Shown piece after piece: positions 23,121 to 33,800 of a stretch of 64,000 nucleotides of DNA (within the stretch, counting starts at the first letter, position 1; the number at the start of each line of letters is the position of its first letter). The notes under the pieces are model-generated. The model saw only the letters and a list, made by a program, of their open reading frames with translations. It had not been told where the DNA came from and ran no database searches. Source of the DNA: Undaria pinnatifida. Taxonomy: Eukaryota > Sar > Phaeophyceae > Laminariales > Alariaceae. The stretch is taken from positions 7,522,994 to 7,586,993 of the forward strand of contig JABAKD010000019.1 of the NCBI GenBank assembly GCA_012845835.1, given 5' to 3'. The translations under genes and the position numbers were made by a program.

Positions 23121-24254
23121 TCTCTAGAGCAGCATCCGCGTAAAAACGCACCCGAGCAACATGAACGTCTCGAACTTCCCCGGATACAATATTCTGCACG
23201 CCATACACATGCGGTCGTTGAGCGACCACCACACGCCACGGCCCGGTCCACGTCATCAGCAATTTCGGCGTCGAGCCGCTACGCCGCACCCGAGCTACCA
23301 AGACATAATAACGACAAAAAAAGTCGGCAAACTTTCCCGACTCGCGGCCGCACGCTGCTTACCGCAATTCGCCTGCACCTTATTCAAGACCTCCTTTTGC
23401 AGCTGGCTCCGCGCCGCAACCACGCTCTGCACCTTCGCCTGAAGAGCCTTCTCGCCCGGCACATCCACCTGCCAATCGTGTCCGGTCGACGACGCCAACG
23501 CGGACAACCAAATGCGAGGCGCTCTACCAAACATGACGTGATACGGGGTAGAGCCGCACCTTTCGCGGAACGCAGTATTCAAGGCCCATTGAACCGCCGG
23601 CACTAACTCTACTCAATCCTGGGTGGTCCGCCGCTCTTCTTGAATCGTGACCTCCAAAGTACCCAACACCTCACGCATCATCCGTTCGCATGTACCATTA
23701 GACCAAGGCGAATTCGCATCTGAAAACCTGCCAACACCAAGAGACTTCTTTAACGCGGCCATATTTGATTCTTAAAATGGGAACCAGTGTCACTAACCCA
23801 CACCTCCAGAACCCCAATAATCTTACACCAGGTCAAAGAGATGCTGCACTGTCGAACGGGCAGTGCATGCTTCCGTAGGCTCAAGCCAAACCCAAGTGCT
23901 CATATCGTCCATCATGACAAGGACGTATCGATACTCGTCGTCCTCATCCAGGCCATCGTCCCCCAACGGCCCGCTTGACAAGGATGTATCCGTACCCATC
24001 GTCCTTCGTCCCCCAACGGCCCGCTTGCTCCAACATGGAGATAGTCGAAGTGGACAACTTCGCTCGCCTGGTGCCGTGCACCGTCTCCCCAAGCGAACGA
24101 GGCACCTTCTCTCCCGCTTTAGAATCCATGCAATGGAGACGCTTTTCGACAAACTCGGCAACGCGTTCCCCCATGCAAAACCAACAGCAGTATTCCGACA
24201 GCCGCTACAGAGTAGCCACGGCACCACGATGGCTAGCCTCTTTCGTGTGAACAC
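23101..24254 (-). pseudogene. Integrase region of the retrotransposon
   Basis: Several minus-strand frames together cover an integrase. A catalytic-core part reads VLVMMDDMSTWVWLEPT (about 23,880-23,935). A later part has WALNTAFRERCGSTPYHVMF (about 23,530-23,590), the typical gypsy motif before the C-terminal domain. A GPWRVV segment lies at about 23,235. Frame changes and stops separate the parts. Confidence 0.75.
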
Positions 24255-24745
24255 ACACCATCAACCGTACCTAAAGCTGCTTGTCTCCATCCGGAATCCA
24301 CAACACCGCGCGCCCATTAACCGGGAGCCGAAAGGCCCTTGGCATTCAAGCTGACTTGACCAATGTTCGTCATGAACGACCAGCCCCCGGAGCGAGCGTG
24401 CCCAGATTGGCCCGTGACGCTTGCTGCGCGTTCGGATCACCTGCTTGGACGGAAGAGTTTCATCGGGCGCGCTAGCTGCAAACACCGCGGTAGCGCGAAC
24501 ACTCACCGAAGGGACAGTCACCCACCGCGAGAGCAACCCCCCCCAGCAGTTACGGTCTCTGGCGATGTGCGCAGTGGTATACTCGTACTACCCCAATACC
24601 GCCTTCCACTAGTCCCAACGCTGCGCCGTCGTCTTCGCGACGGACGACACGCAAGCCTCCGGATCATCAATGTACGCCAGATTCCGGTGGTCAGTATAAA
24701 TATGCACGCCGTTCCACAAAAAGTACTCCAACCGCTTGAAAGTAC

Positions 24746-25160
24746 TCACCACGGCGAAGCCTTCCTTGTCCACCGTCGCCCAGCACTGCTGTGACTGAAG
24801 GTCCCACTCAGGAGCCCAAGAGGCTCGTGAGTCATGTCCTCGACTGAAATGCCGCGGTCGAGCTCTTCATGAGGCGCCTGCGTGAGAAAACTCGCCCAAT
24901 GTCCATCGGAGGCATCCGTAAACATGGGCACCGCCCATCCCAGTTTCGGGTGAGACAAAGCCACAGCGTGAGCGACAAGATCCTGCGCCGCCTCCCAGGC
25001 CTCGATCAGCCCCGAGGTCCATTGCCCGGCTAGATCGCCCGGTTACATGCCACACGTTCAGTGCGTTGCTTGGCGCCCGCCAGATGCTCCTCCAGGAACA
25101 CACGAAGAGGATAAACAACCTCTGCCTTTCCCGGCAAAGACGTACGCAGCCAACCAACAG
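24746..25160 (-). pseudogene. RNase H region of the retrotransposon (broken)
   Basis: The minus strand carries fragments in shifting frames, including PKLGWAVPMFTDASDGHWAS (about 24,890-24,950). The TDAS-x-x-x-WG-like motif is typical of the RNase H domain in Ty3/gypsy elements. Stops and frame changes interrupt it. Confidence 0.6.
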
Positions 25161-25285
25161 CCTGTAAGAACTGCAACAACTTGCCCGCAGTCTCGGGGTG
25201 CCTCATGGTGGCCAACCGCGTTAACAGCTCAGGATCGTGCTCGACTTGCCCCTGTGAGTACACTTTCCCATACCAAGTGATGCTA

Positions 25286-25700
25286 TTAAGTCTCGAAAAA
25301 GGTGCACTTGTAAGCCGCAGCGTACAATCCGACCTCGTCCAAGCGCTCCAAGATCAGCTCTAAGGTATTGAACAAGTCCGTCTCGTCCAAACCGCAGTTA
25401 ATCACATCGTTCACCCCAATCATGCAATTCAGACCCTCCAGCACGCGTGTAAGCGTCGCCTGGGAGTAAGAGGTTTCGTTCGAAATTCCTTGCAGTACGC
25501 GCGTAGGCGTATACAGACCGCCCGGCGTGGCGATCGTAAGAATCTGTTGCGTGTCGCGTGCCCGCAGGCATAGCCAGTAACCTTGCAAAAGGTTTAGGCT
25601 GCCGCACAATAGCCTCACTCAGCTTGGCCGTGCTTCCTGATTGGGCATCACCCCCGGCACCTTCTCGACGCGCTGGTTTGCAGCCCGGAAATCGCTCACC
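25286..25700 (-). pseudogene. Reverse transcriptase region of the retrotransposon (broken)
   Basis: The minus-strand segment ending GLYAAAYKCTFF is a hallmark of Ty3/gypsy reverse transcriptases. The upstream region corresponding to the YxDD box reads GVND, so the tyrosine and the first catalytic aspartate are replaced. The fingers region continues upstream in another frame. Confidence 0.75.
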
Positions 25701-26709
25701 AAGCGAAATCCCCCTTTTTCGGCGTAGCCGTGGCTGCACTGGCCCACACCGCCTGCATATTAACAAAAACAAACCCCAGAGCTGCCAACGAAGCCATACA
25801 TGCTGCCAACCAGGCGGTCTTGACGGGGTTGTAGACGCGCGGCCGAGCGCCCGGCTTAAGGGTGACGCGCAGGAGCTCGACACGCGGTAGCGGGTCGCCC
25901 CTGCGCAACCCACGCCGAAACGCATTCCAGGGCCTCCCAATGACGTCATGAAGACGCTCCACATGCGACTCATCCAACCCAGCAGCCGCCGACGCCAGAA
26001 CGGTCTCCTCCAGAGCCTCAGACCTGGCCCGCAATTCCTCCTCAGGGCTCATTTCGATGTCCGGCCCCCGCACCACCAAGCGCTCCACGGCCTCATCCGG
26101 CTCCTCCGGCGTCCCGCGTGCCTGCTGCTGTAAAGCGTCGACACTGACGATGACGCGGCGGCATTGCCAGCACGCGTCTGTATCGACACCCGTGAGGGCA
26201 GCACGTTCCCGCGCGCGCGCCCCCAAGCTGTCATAGACATCGATGCCCACCAGCTTCAAAATGGGGTTGCCGAAAATGACAACATCGTCATCGCCCGACA
26301 TGACTGCAAAGGAAAACGGATCCATGGTGACCAATCCCCAGCTGGTGTGCAGAGCAATCCGCACCGGGCATGTTCTTTCCTGGACCACGAGCGCACGGCC
26401 ATCCGCCACCTTGAGCTTCGCCGGGTGCACCATGCCCCCCACAACTTGCACATCAGGAAGTGCCGCTTGCAGCTTGTTCGCAATCCCAACAGACATGGTC
26501 GTGATACCAGACCCCGAGTCGAGTATGGCAACAGCATCAACAGCCGTCAAATCACCCGCCCCGGGCACGACAAGCTGGCTTGACACCATTTTGGTGCTCA
26601 TCGACGGCCACGCCTTTGGCACTGAACCCAGACATACCGACGGGCAGCACGCCCCTGAACGCTGGTACGTACGGCCCCGATTCCCCAGGCCCGTCGGTCG
26701 CCGGCACAT
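25696..26709 (-). pseudogene. Protease and start of reverse transcriptase of the retrotransposon
   Basis: A 337-codon open frame. It contains AILDSGSGITTMSVGIANKL with the DSG catalytic motif of retropepsins, then GNPILKLVGID (flap/C-terminal part). An acidic linker follows, then RVTLKPGARPRVYNP, which resembles the beginning of reverse transcriptase. The frame is lost shortly afterwards. Confidence 0.8.
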
Positions 26710-26713
26710 TTAG

Positions 26714-27693
26714 TTACGCCGGGGCTGTAGCTGAAGACGGGATTGGGTGCGGGGGCAAAAACTCGGTCGCTGCGCCTGCTGCCAGTGGCTCGGTGTCTCC
26801 AGAAAAAATCGCACATCCGCCAACGTGGCACTGATGGACAACGGCAGACGATGCCCCCCCGTGACTCTTCCCCGCTGCAGAAGAGGTCGTCGAGCCGGGT
26901 TGAGGCACCGAGAAGCGCTGCTGCTGCTGCGGGTGGTGCTGTGGTTGTCGTTGCTGCTGCTGCCGCTGCTGCTGCGCCTGCTGCGGCGGCTGTCCTCCCC
27001 CGTGGATGACCCCTGACCGCCGTCCCCCCCCCCCCGCGGGCTGCGAGGAGGCCTTCAAAGGAAAGGTGTTCAGAGAGCTGTTACGAGCGAGGTGGCCGGG
27101 CTTATGGCGTTCGGTAACCACCGCGGCAGAGGCCTCATCGACCGCCCGACGGGCCAATACCCCGGGAAACGGCTTCGCGGGCAACTGCCCGCACGAATTC
27201 ACCCGACCAGTACGTGTTTGATGCCGCTGCTTATCGGCCAGCTCCACCGTGCGCCATTCGACGGCCACCTCCCGCACCAGATGAAAAACTTCCTTTGGCT
27301 TGTCCTTCCACGCCACTCTCATTTCGAGCTGATGCTCAACCTTGAGGTTGAACTCGGGGGGTTGCAACCCAGCCATCAACGCTTTACTATTGACGGCTGC
27401 GGGACCTCGTTTGTAAGCTCCAAGTGTGTCACGAAAAACGCGTTTTCAAAGTACGGTTCAAGGCGGCTATGGATGGCATCAATCCGATCTACAGTAGCTT
27501 CGGACCCCATGGTCACCCGACGGCAAACCTCAGCCGCCGCAATAGATGGGTCGATAGAATCGTCGGTCCAACATTCTGCGTGCTTCGCAAGCGCCTCGCG
27601 TAAATTGTGTTCCTGTAATTCAGTCCCATCAAAATAGGTTCGCGACAGGCACGAACGGATGGACTGACGCAGCAGCTGAGCAACTGACAGCAC
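26714..27693 (-). pseudogene. Gag-like region of the retrotransposon
   Basis: Two successive minus-strand frames (27,693-27,376 and 27,379-26,714) overlap by 4 bases. The first is hydrophilic and helical in character. The second has a Gln-rich tract encoded by CAG repeats (about 26,920-26,990) and a HQCHVGGCAIF segment that could be a damaged zinc knuckle, though CCHC spacing is not intact. Position next to the 5' LTR supports Gag. Confidence 0.6.
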
Positions 27694-28127
27694 AGGGCCG
27701 AATTAGCCTATGCATTGTTGCTGAGTTCCATCGCCCGCTGGTACTCAGCGTATTGTGTATAAAAACGGAGCGACGCTGCCTGCGAAGAAACCCGTTCATG
27801 CTGCGGAGCGCCGGGACTGTTTCCCAATATTAGGTCATTCAACCCGATTCAAACCTCATCATCAGCAGATGTGGAGCCCTGCGAACCCCCGCCTGTTGCT
27901 GCTGGACCTCAGTGCATGAGACGTCATGATGGTGACAATGAACGTGTGAATCGTCTTTGTGTTGGCGACATCGCGCTAGCGGTCCCTCGTTCAGCTATAA
28001 ACGCGTCGGTTCTTCTCCCAGTCTTGTATAACCGAGACGCGGCGTGATTCACATCCAGCTGCTGTTTCGATCCTTACCGAAAAGTCCCTGACTAACTTCA
28101 GCGTGTTCACCAGAATTATCGATAATT

Positions 28128-28452
28128 GTAGACACGCTTAGGTCAGGCAGGGTCTACTAACCCGAGATTATCCCCCTTGGCCTGAGGGGGGCTGGTCAGC
28201 ACCATCCAGGTGCTAGAGAGATAAGTTGCCCTGTATTAGTTTCAAAACACGAAAACTCCAGCGATCTTAAACTTCATCCCCGAATCCCTATACCAGAATC
28301 TAGAAAAGGATAAATGGAAACCCCTATCGTCTTCAGATCCAATTAATGTTCACACCTCACATCGGATCCTCAGTAGTCAATCACCACCAAGAAGATCAGC
28401 TGTCGTCTCTTATCACCAACACTACACACTTTCTGGTGCGCTACTGTCCACA
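28128..28452 (-). repeat. 5' LTR of the retrotransposon (right)
   Basis: Starts TGTAGACACGCTTAGG and ends GCGCTACTGTCCACA on the plus strand, followed by the target duplicate TATC. It aligns throughout with 22,104-22,432 with about 30 substitutions and a few small indels by eye. Confidence 0.92.
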
Positions 28453-28489
28453 TATCACCCGAGAAGAAAAAATAGTAGTTGATAGTGAC

Positions 28490-29575
28490 GTACCGGGGTC
28501 GTATATCGGTTTTACCTTGGTAGCACCTACGATCACACTCGCGTGTCAGCTTTCTCAACGCCCCCCAGGAAACCGCAGGCACCTCGCGCCTCATCCCCTT
28601 CGTCAGCAGGGTCTTTGGGGTCTATCTCTAAGACCTACTATTATGGCAAATGTTTTGGGCGATAATGTCTCTCTTTAACAGAGATCTCCGACGCCAAAAA
28701 TGAAAACCATCCACTATGGGGTCATAAACCATCGTTATTTCTGAGTTCAGAAATAATCGAGGCCATAAATCAGCGGATTTAGTGGTTTCTGAGCCCAGAA
28801 ATAACAACTTTTTCATCCTCTCAGAACCGGGATTATTTGGCTATTAGATACTACTTCGTACCGGTACCAAGTATCGCATGTCACCACTGCCTACTCTGCA
28901 CCTGTTATGATAGCTGTCTGCTGTATACGTCGCCCATCACCCACACGAAAGAATCACAAACACACCTACTACAGCATACCGCGCTTGTTGTGTGCGAGAC
29001 AGAGCTTCGTCCTCACACGAACGCGACAGCACAGCAGTACCACCACCATCAAAACCACCACGGCAGCACCACAGCAATACAGCAGCAACACAGCAGCAGA
29101 CAGCAGCAGAGGCGGTGTGGTAACCTAACGTCGCCGGCGCCAGTGTACGTGCCAGAATTTTCAAAATCAAATATAAGCAAACGGGAAACAAAACCTACCT
29201 ATTTGGAAATTAAACCACTTCCCAAAAATCAGAAGCCACAATGGACGCCCCTGCTTCTCATGCAGTTATTTCTGGAGCGTCAAAACTAGAAAAATAATCG
29301 CCAGAAAAAATCGCTAAAAATAAATCCATAGTAGTAGGTCTGAACACGCCTCCGCTAGCAAGTCAGAGCTCGTCCCCACAGGCAACCATTGCCCGCTGGG
29401 GCGAGCCCTGACTTGGTAACGGGGGCCTTTTTGAAGATGGACTTTCACGACCCTGCTGGCAAAGGTGATGATGCGCGGGGACCTTGCCGTTTCTTAGGGA
29501 GCGTCGAGAATGCAAACACGCGAGTGTGGTCGTAGGTGCTACCGGAGTACCATCGATATACGATACTGGTACATA
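28490..29575. repeat. Inverted repeat pair (arms about 125 bp)
   Basis: The reverse complement of 28,490-28,618 matches 29,445-29,575. Shared blocks are ACCCTGCTG-C-AA-G, ACACGCGAGTGTG-TCGTAGG, TGCTACC and CGATATACGA. The arms enclose about 0.83 kb with CAG-rich and AT-rich sequence. They may be ends of a small foldback element or two inverted copies of one dispersed repeat. Confidence 0.7.
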
Positions 29576-30843
29576 CAAGTAGAGACGAGACAATCGATCA
29601 CTACTGCCCTTTGGGTAATTTTTGCTGAGTGGGTGTACTTATGAGCTGTTTTGGGTGTACGATGGTCGTCGGAAACATCCTCCTCCCCCTATAGGAGGAC
29701 CTGTCGAAATGGAACCCACATCGCAAGGCTGACTTATGTATGACTGAAAGAAGGATAACGACAGCCGCCGACGTAAAGTGAAGTAACTCCAGGGTTTTCC
29801 GGCTGATCGCCCACAATAGAAGCATGGCTACAGTAGATCTCCGGTGCGGGCACAAAGACCAACAATAAATTAGGTGTACGAGCGCGCTGCCTCTTGCGCT
29901 GAGACATCCCCAGCAGCAGCGGCCGTGCTGACAGGGGTATTTGTATGGTTGATGACAGTGGTATTTGTATGGTTGGTGACAGTAATGATAGCAGCACCAC
30001 CTCACCTCGATCAACCGCGATGTCTACTGAGACAGCCCACTTACACCAGTTATTAATAGTTGCATTCGCTCGGACACAGCTCCTCGCACTATCTAAAATG
30101 CTGTCCTTTTTTTGATTGATTGCTCCTGCCTGTTGTACGTGCCACCCAAATACAATGGCTTGCTAGCATTGTGTCTATTTTTGCGCAGCGCCTCTGCTTG
30201 TGGTTGGCTGAATATTTGCACATGCCTTGGTAACAACAGCGCTGAGTCAGCCGCATCCAAGGAAGGGCGCTCGAATACAGGCTGCTGGAATCCCCGCTAC
30301 GACAAAATTGTGTTGTGCGTTGTGCTGGCCGTTCTGTTCTGTCCGTTGCTGTTTTTCTGTTATACAACAAGCGTACATGCGCAGCTTCTGTAGCATGCGA
30401 AGAAAACCGCTGGGCACGAGAGGATCGCTGTACTCTGTAGCGTTGTTTACGTACTCCTTCTGCGGTTTCGGCGGGCGAGCTAGATCGAGCAATGCCAACG
30501 ATCGTACCCAATACCTAATTTACTTTTGAAGGAATATATGTCTGGCGGTTGGTATTTCGAATGGGACGAACATTGCCAACGTTTATCCGCTTGCCAAAAT
30601 CACACGTGGTAAAATATACCTGGTACCAGCTAGGAGGCGAACCAGCGTGGACTTTGAAATGCTCTCGCTACGAACTATAACGTGGTATTTTTGCCCTTTT
30701 GCCCTACAACCCGTAGTTGCCCTTTGCCACCTGCTCCACGTTAATATTGAAGGACATCTTTGGCGATGTCCAATGTACATTCTTACTCGGGCTTCGTTGG
30801 TGAGCCAGGAAGCTATCGAGATGCTGGCACTTAGTAAGAGTAG
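29576..30843. other. Unassigned stretch upstream of the kinase gene
   Basis: This must contain the missing 5' exons of the kinase gene if they are close. The plus-strand segment 30,742-30,842 reads MYILTRASLVSQEAIEMLAL. It resembles a kinase beta-3/alpha-C region but is in another frame from the next exon and lacks a matching splice site. A short direct repeat (GGTATTTGTATGGTTG, at 29,935 and 29,962) is also present. Confidence 0.3.
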
Positions 30844-33800
30844 GAAAAATTAACGATGCCGCTGCCGTTGCCTGCGCTGCGTTCGTCACCCTACCTCAGC
30901 GCCTACAACGTTATTGCGAAATCGCGAGGGCAGCTTCATGCCGTGTACATCATCACGGAGTACGCACAAGGGGGTGACCTGCTGAAGCTTTTGCTGAGGA
31001 AGGATACGCCCCTAGGCTGGAGATTTCGGATACAGATTGCCAAGGAGGTACGTACCTAAGCCTACAGCAGTTGCGAATATATAGTATTGTTCACTTTCTC
31101 TGCATGTAGGACAAGGTGTAGAAAATGGCGAATATAACCGTGTTGTAATGCATTCGATCGCCCTGGTTTTTTTTATTGTACAGGGGGCAGAAGCGCTGGA
31201 GTACTTGCACAGCCAACAACTCATTCACCGGGACATAAAGAGCAGCAACTTTTTGTTGGATGCGGACTGGCATTGCAAGCTCAGCGACTTCGGTATGGCG
31301 CGTGAGGTGAGCAAAGCATGCAGTAGCATTCATGCATTATGAACAATGCGAAAGCATTATATTATGCGCCCAGGCTTGTCTGAAGCGCAAATGTACACGT
31401 GTAGAGATTTGAAGGGCTGTTATAGTGCCAGAGATTATGCTTTCTTCTGTTCGTAGAAGATAGTACGCCAATCGATGAGTAGAAACGGTAGGCTTCGCAC
31501 CGTCGGTAGCAGGCGTATAGTTGGTGACAGCGCCACATCCAGCGAAGGCAGCGATGGTTCAAGTAGTGGCATGATCCTTCACTATACTAGACATAAGTAT
31601 TATAGATGGTACGCGACAGTATCCTGAAAATTGAATATTTTGATGTACCTGGTACTGGTGTGCGTTGCTGAGTTCCACGTCAAAGCAATCGTTGCCCCCC
31701 GTTATTCGCGCTGCTCAATATCCCAGCTGTTGGAGCGGTGTATGGTACCGTTGTGCATGGGGCCCGGCTCTTGCCTGCTCAAATGGGTGTCCAACGAAAC
31801 CAATCCCAACCGCGTAAACCAAACCAAACCATAACCCAAACCAACCCAAATAAAATCAAACATAGTCACAGCTTAGACCCTTGGAGGCGATGGAAGTGTA
31901 TAAATTCGTCATGTGTTGATGTGTTGTGTCGACCAAGGTGTCAAGCAACGGCAAGATGACGATTTGCGGCACAGACGAGTACATGGCGCCGGAAATGCTT
32001 TTCGACGAGTCGTTCAGCTACCCTGCCGATATGTTCAGCTTCGGTGAGTTGTTGACGATAACCGCCGGTAACTTGGCGTTCAAACAGACGGGCTGTTGGC
32101 TGTTGTCACGATGAGTGTTGGTGAACCATTACGGAGATCGGGTGCGTGCCTTAATGCCACCTGGAGTTACCCCTCTTTGGAAGTGCGCGCACGTGATTGG
32201 GACAATTGTATTTACCCTACGACGGTCGACAGTGATCACCGATCTAATTCAAGACTCCCAGGGGAAAATGTCGACATTGTTCTCCCTTTTGAATCACGCA
32301 CGTGTAATACTGCCCGCGGTATGTTTTGATCCAGTGTTAGGCCATGATAATCGTACCGCGGTTTGACTATGCCGCCAACTATTGACTGTGTCGTGTGATG
32401 CCGTGGGTTAAGAAATGGGTCTACTGGAGTTGATCAAGCGTTTTGACTGTACCTTCAACTCTGGTATCGCCGTGTGATGACCGTTCTTGTTTGCGGTCGA
32501 TGAAGGAATGGTGCTGCTGGAGTTGATTACGCGGAAGAAGATCGGCGAAAACGGTTTCGCGCGAAGAACACCTGCCAAACTTTTTGCCCTAGAAGCAGAA
32601 GATATTCGACAAGAGTCTCCAGAGGATGCGCCAGACTCCCTTCTCAACCTGGCCGCCATGTGAGCCCACCCATCTCGGGCCAATGACTGCACAACTCGTG
32701 GAGAAAAACGAGTTCGAGATGAATCAAACGACTTTGAGATGAATCTAACGGAATTCGCCGTAAAATGAGCCTCGCGAATTTCACTGACTTGCGGTCTGTG
32801 AGTTGTGGGATTGCAAGTTCCAGAGCAGGGGGAGACGATGTTGTTCATGAGCGCCGTAATTGACCACCACACCACCTTTTTACCGCAGAGCTTGCATCTC
32901 CCTCGGATGAAAGAACGGCACGGCTTCTGGATGTGCTGGATGTTGATGTGTAGAAAATACCGTTTTAATGTGAAGAACACCCGCCGTCTTACCAGTATAT
33001 TAGGATATGAACGGTGACATTGAGCCCCGGTTGTTATGCTTGGTGGTCCTCATGGTCATGGTCTGGCAGGTGCATGGAGTACGAGGCGGACGAACGGCCA
33101 TCAGCGGATGAGACGAGAGCGTGGCTAGAGGTACAGTACCCATATTTTTGTGTGCCATGAACATATACAGGCTTTGGTTTATGTTTCCCGCGTTTGAATT
33201 CAGCCAGTCCGAGGTAATCTCTCACGGAGGGCAAGCAGCATGCCGGTATCACTCTGGATTGGCTATTGGGACCGTTGAGGTGTTAAGTCTACAATAGACA
33301 TGGTACAAATATCTCGGCAATATTTTCTTCTTGGAATCACTTGGTTATGGCGACCTGCTTCGCTTTGTGCTTCCACTCGGAACACGCCTGCCTAAAATCC
33401 CCTCTCGGAGAAGCTTCCCGACGGCTTTCTTTGCGTTCCTTGTTCTCTTCGCCTTCTTGTTGCTCGGGGCCGCCCCAACACTAACTTCAAGACAAAATAT
33501 CCAGCACTGCTTCAAGATAAATATCCCCAAACTAATTTCAAGAAAATATTTCCTCACCTAAACCATGATTTTCTAAAAAAAAGTCGAAAAAAAGTCAGGA
33601 AATGGATCTTCAAAACTCTAAGTTAGAATCGAACGAAAGTAAAAAAAGAGCACGACAAAGATAGCCGTTCTCACACTAAATTCAACATAAAAGTGCTAAT
33701 AAACAAAATCAAGTAAAAAAGTTTGTCCGAATATGCGTAGGTGCACGTTTAAGTTGAGCGTATCATGACATATGACACGTTGCTTGTAGACTACAAGTAC

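Larger units (their letters stand above)
22104..28452 (-). mobile_element. Ty3/gypsy-type LTR retrotransposon (chromovirus), degenerate
   Basis: The element is bounded by two direct LTRs (22,104-22,432 and 28,128-28,452) and flanked on both sides by TATC, a 4-bp target duplication. Internal coding sequence runs on the minus strand in the order gag-like, aspartic protease, reverse transcriptase, RNase H region, integrase and chromodomain. That order, with integrase after reverse transcriptase and a terminal chromodomain, marks a Ty3/gypsy chromovirus. The reading frames are broken by stops and frameshifts and the reverse transcriptase active-site motif is altered, so the copy is almost certainly inactive. 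The LTRs are roughly 90% identical by eye, consistent with an old insertion. Confidence 0.93.

Noticed and set aside
22104-28452. CRISPR, integron or prophage interpretation of repeats and reverse transcriptase
   Set aside because: The LTR structure, chromodomain and spliced neighbouring genes show a eukaryotic retrotransposon.
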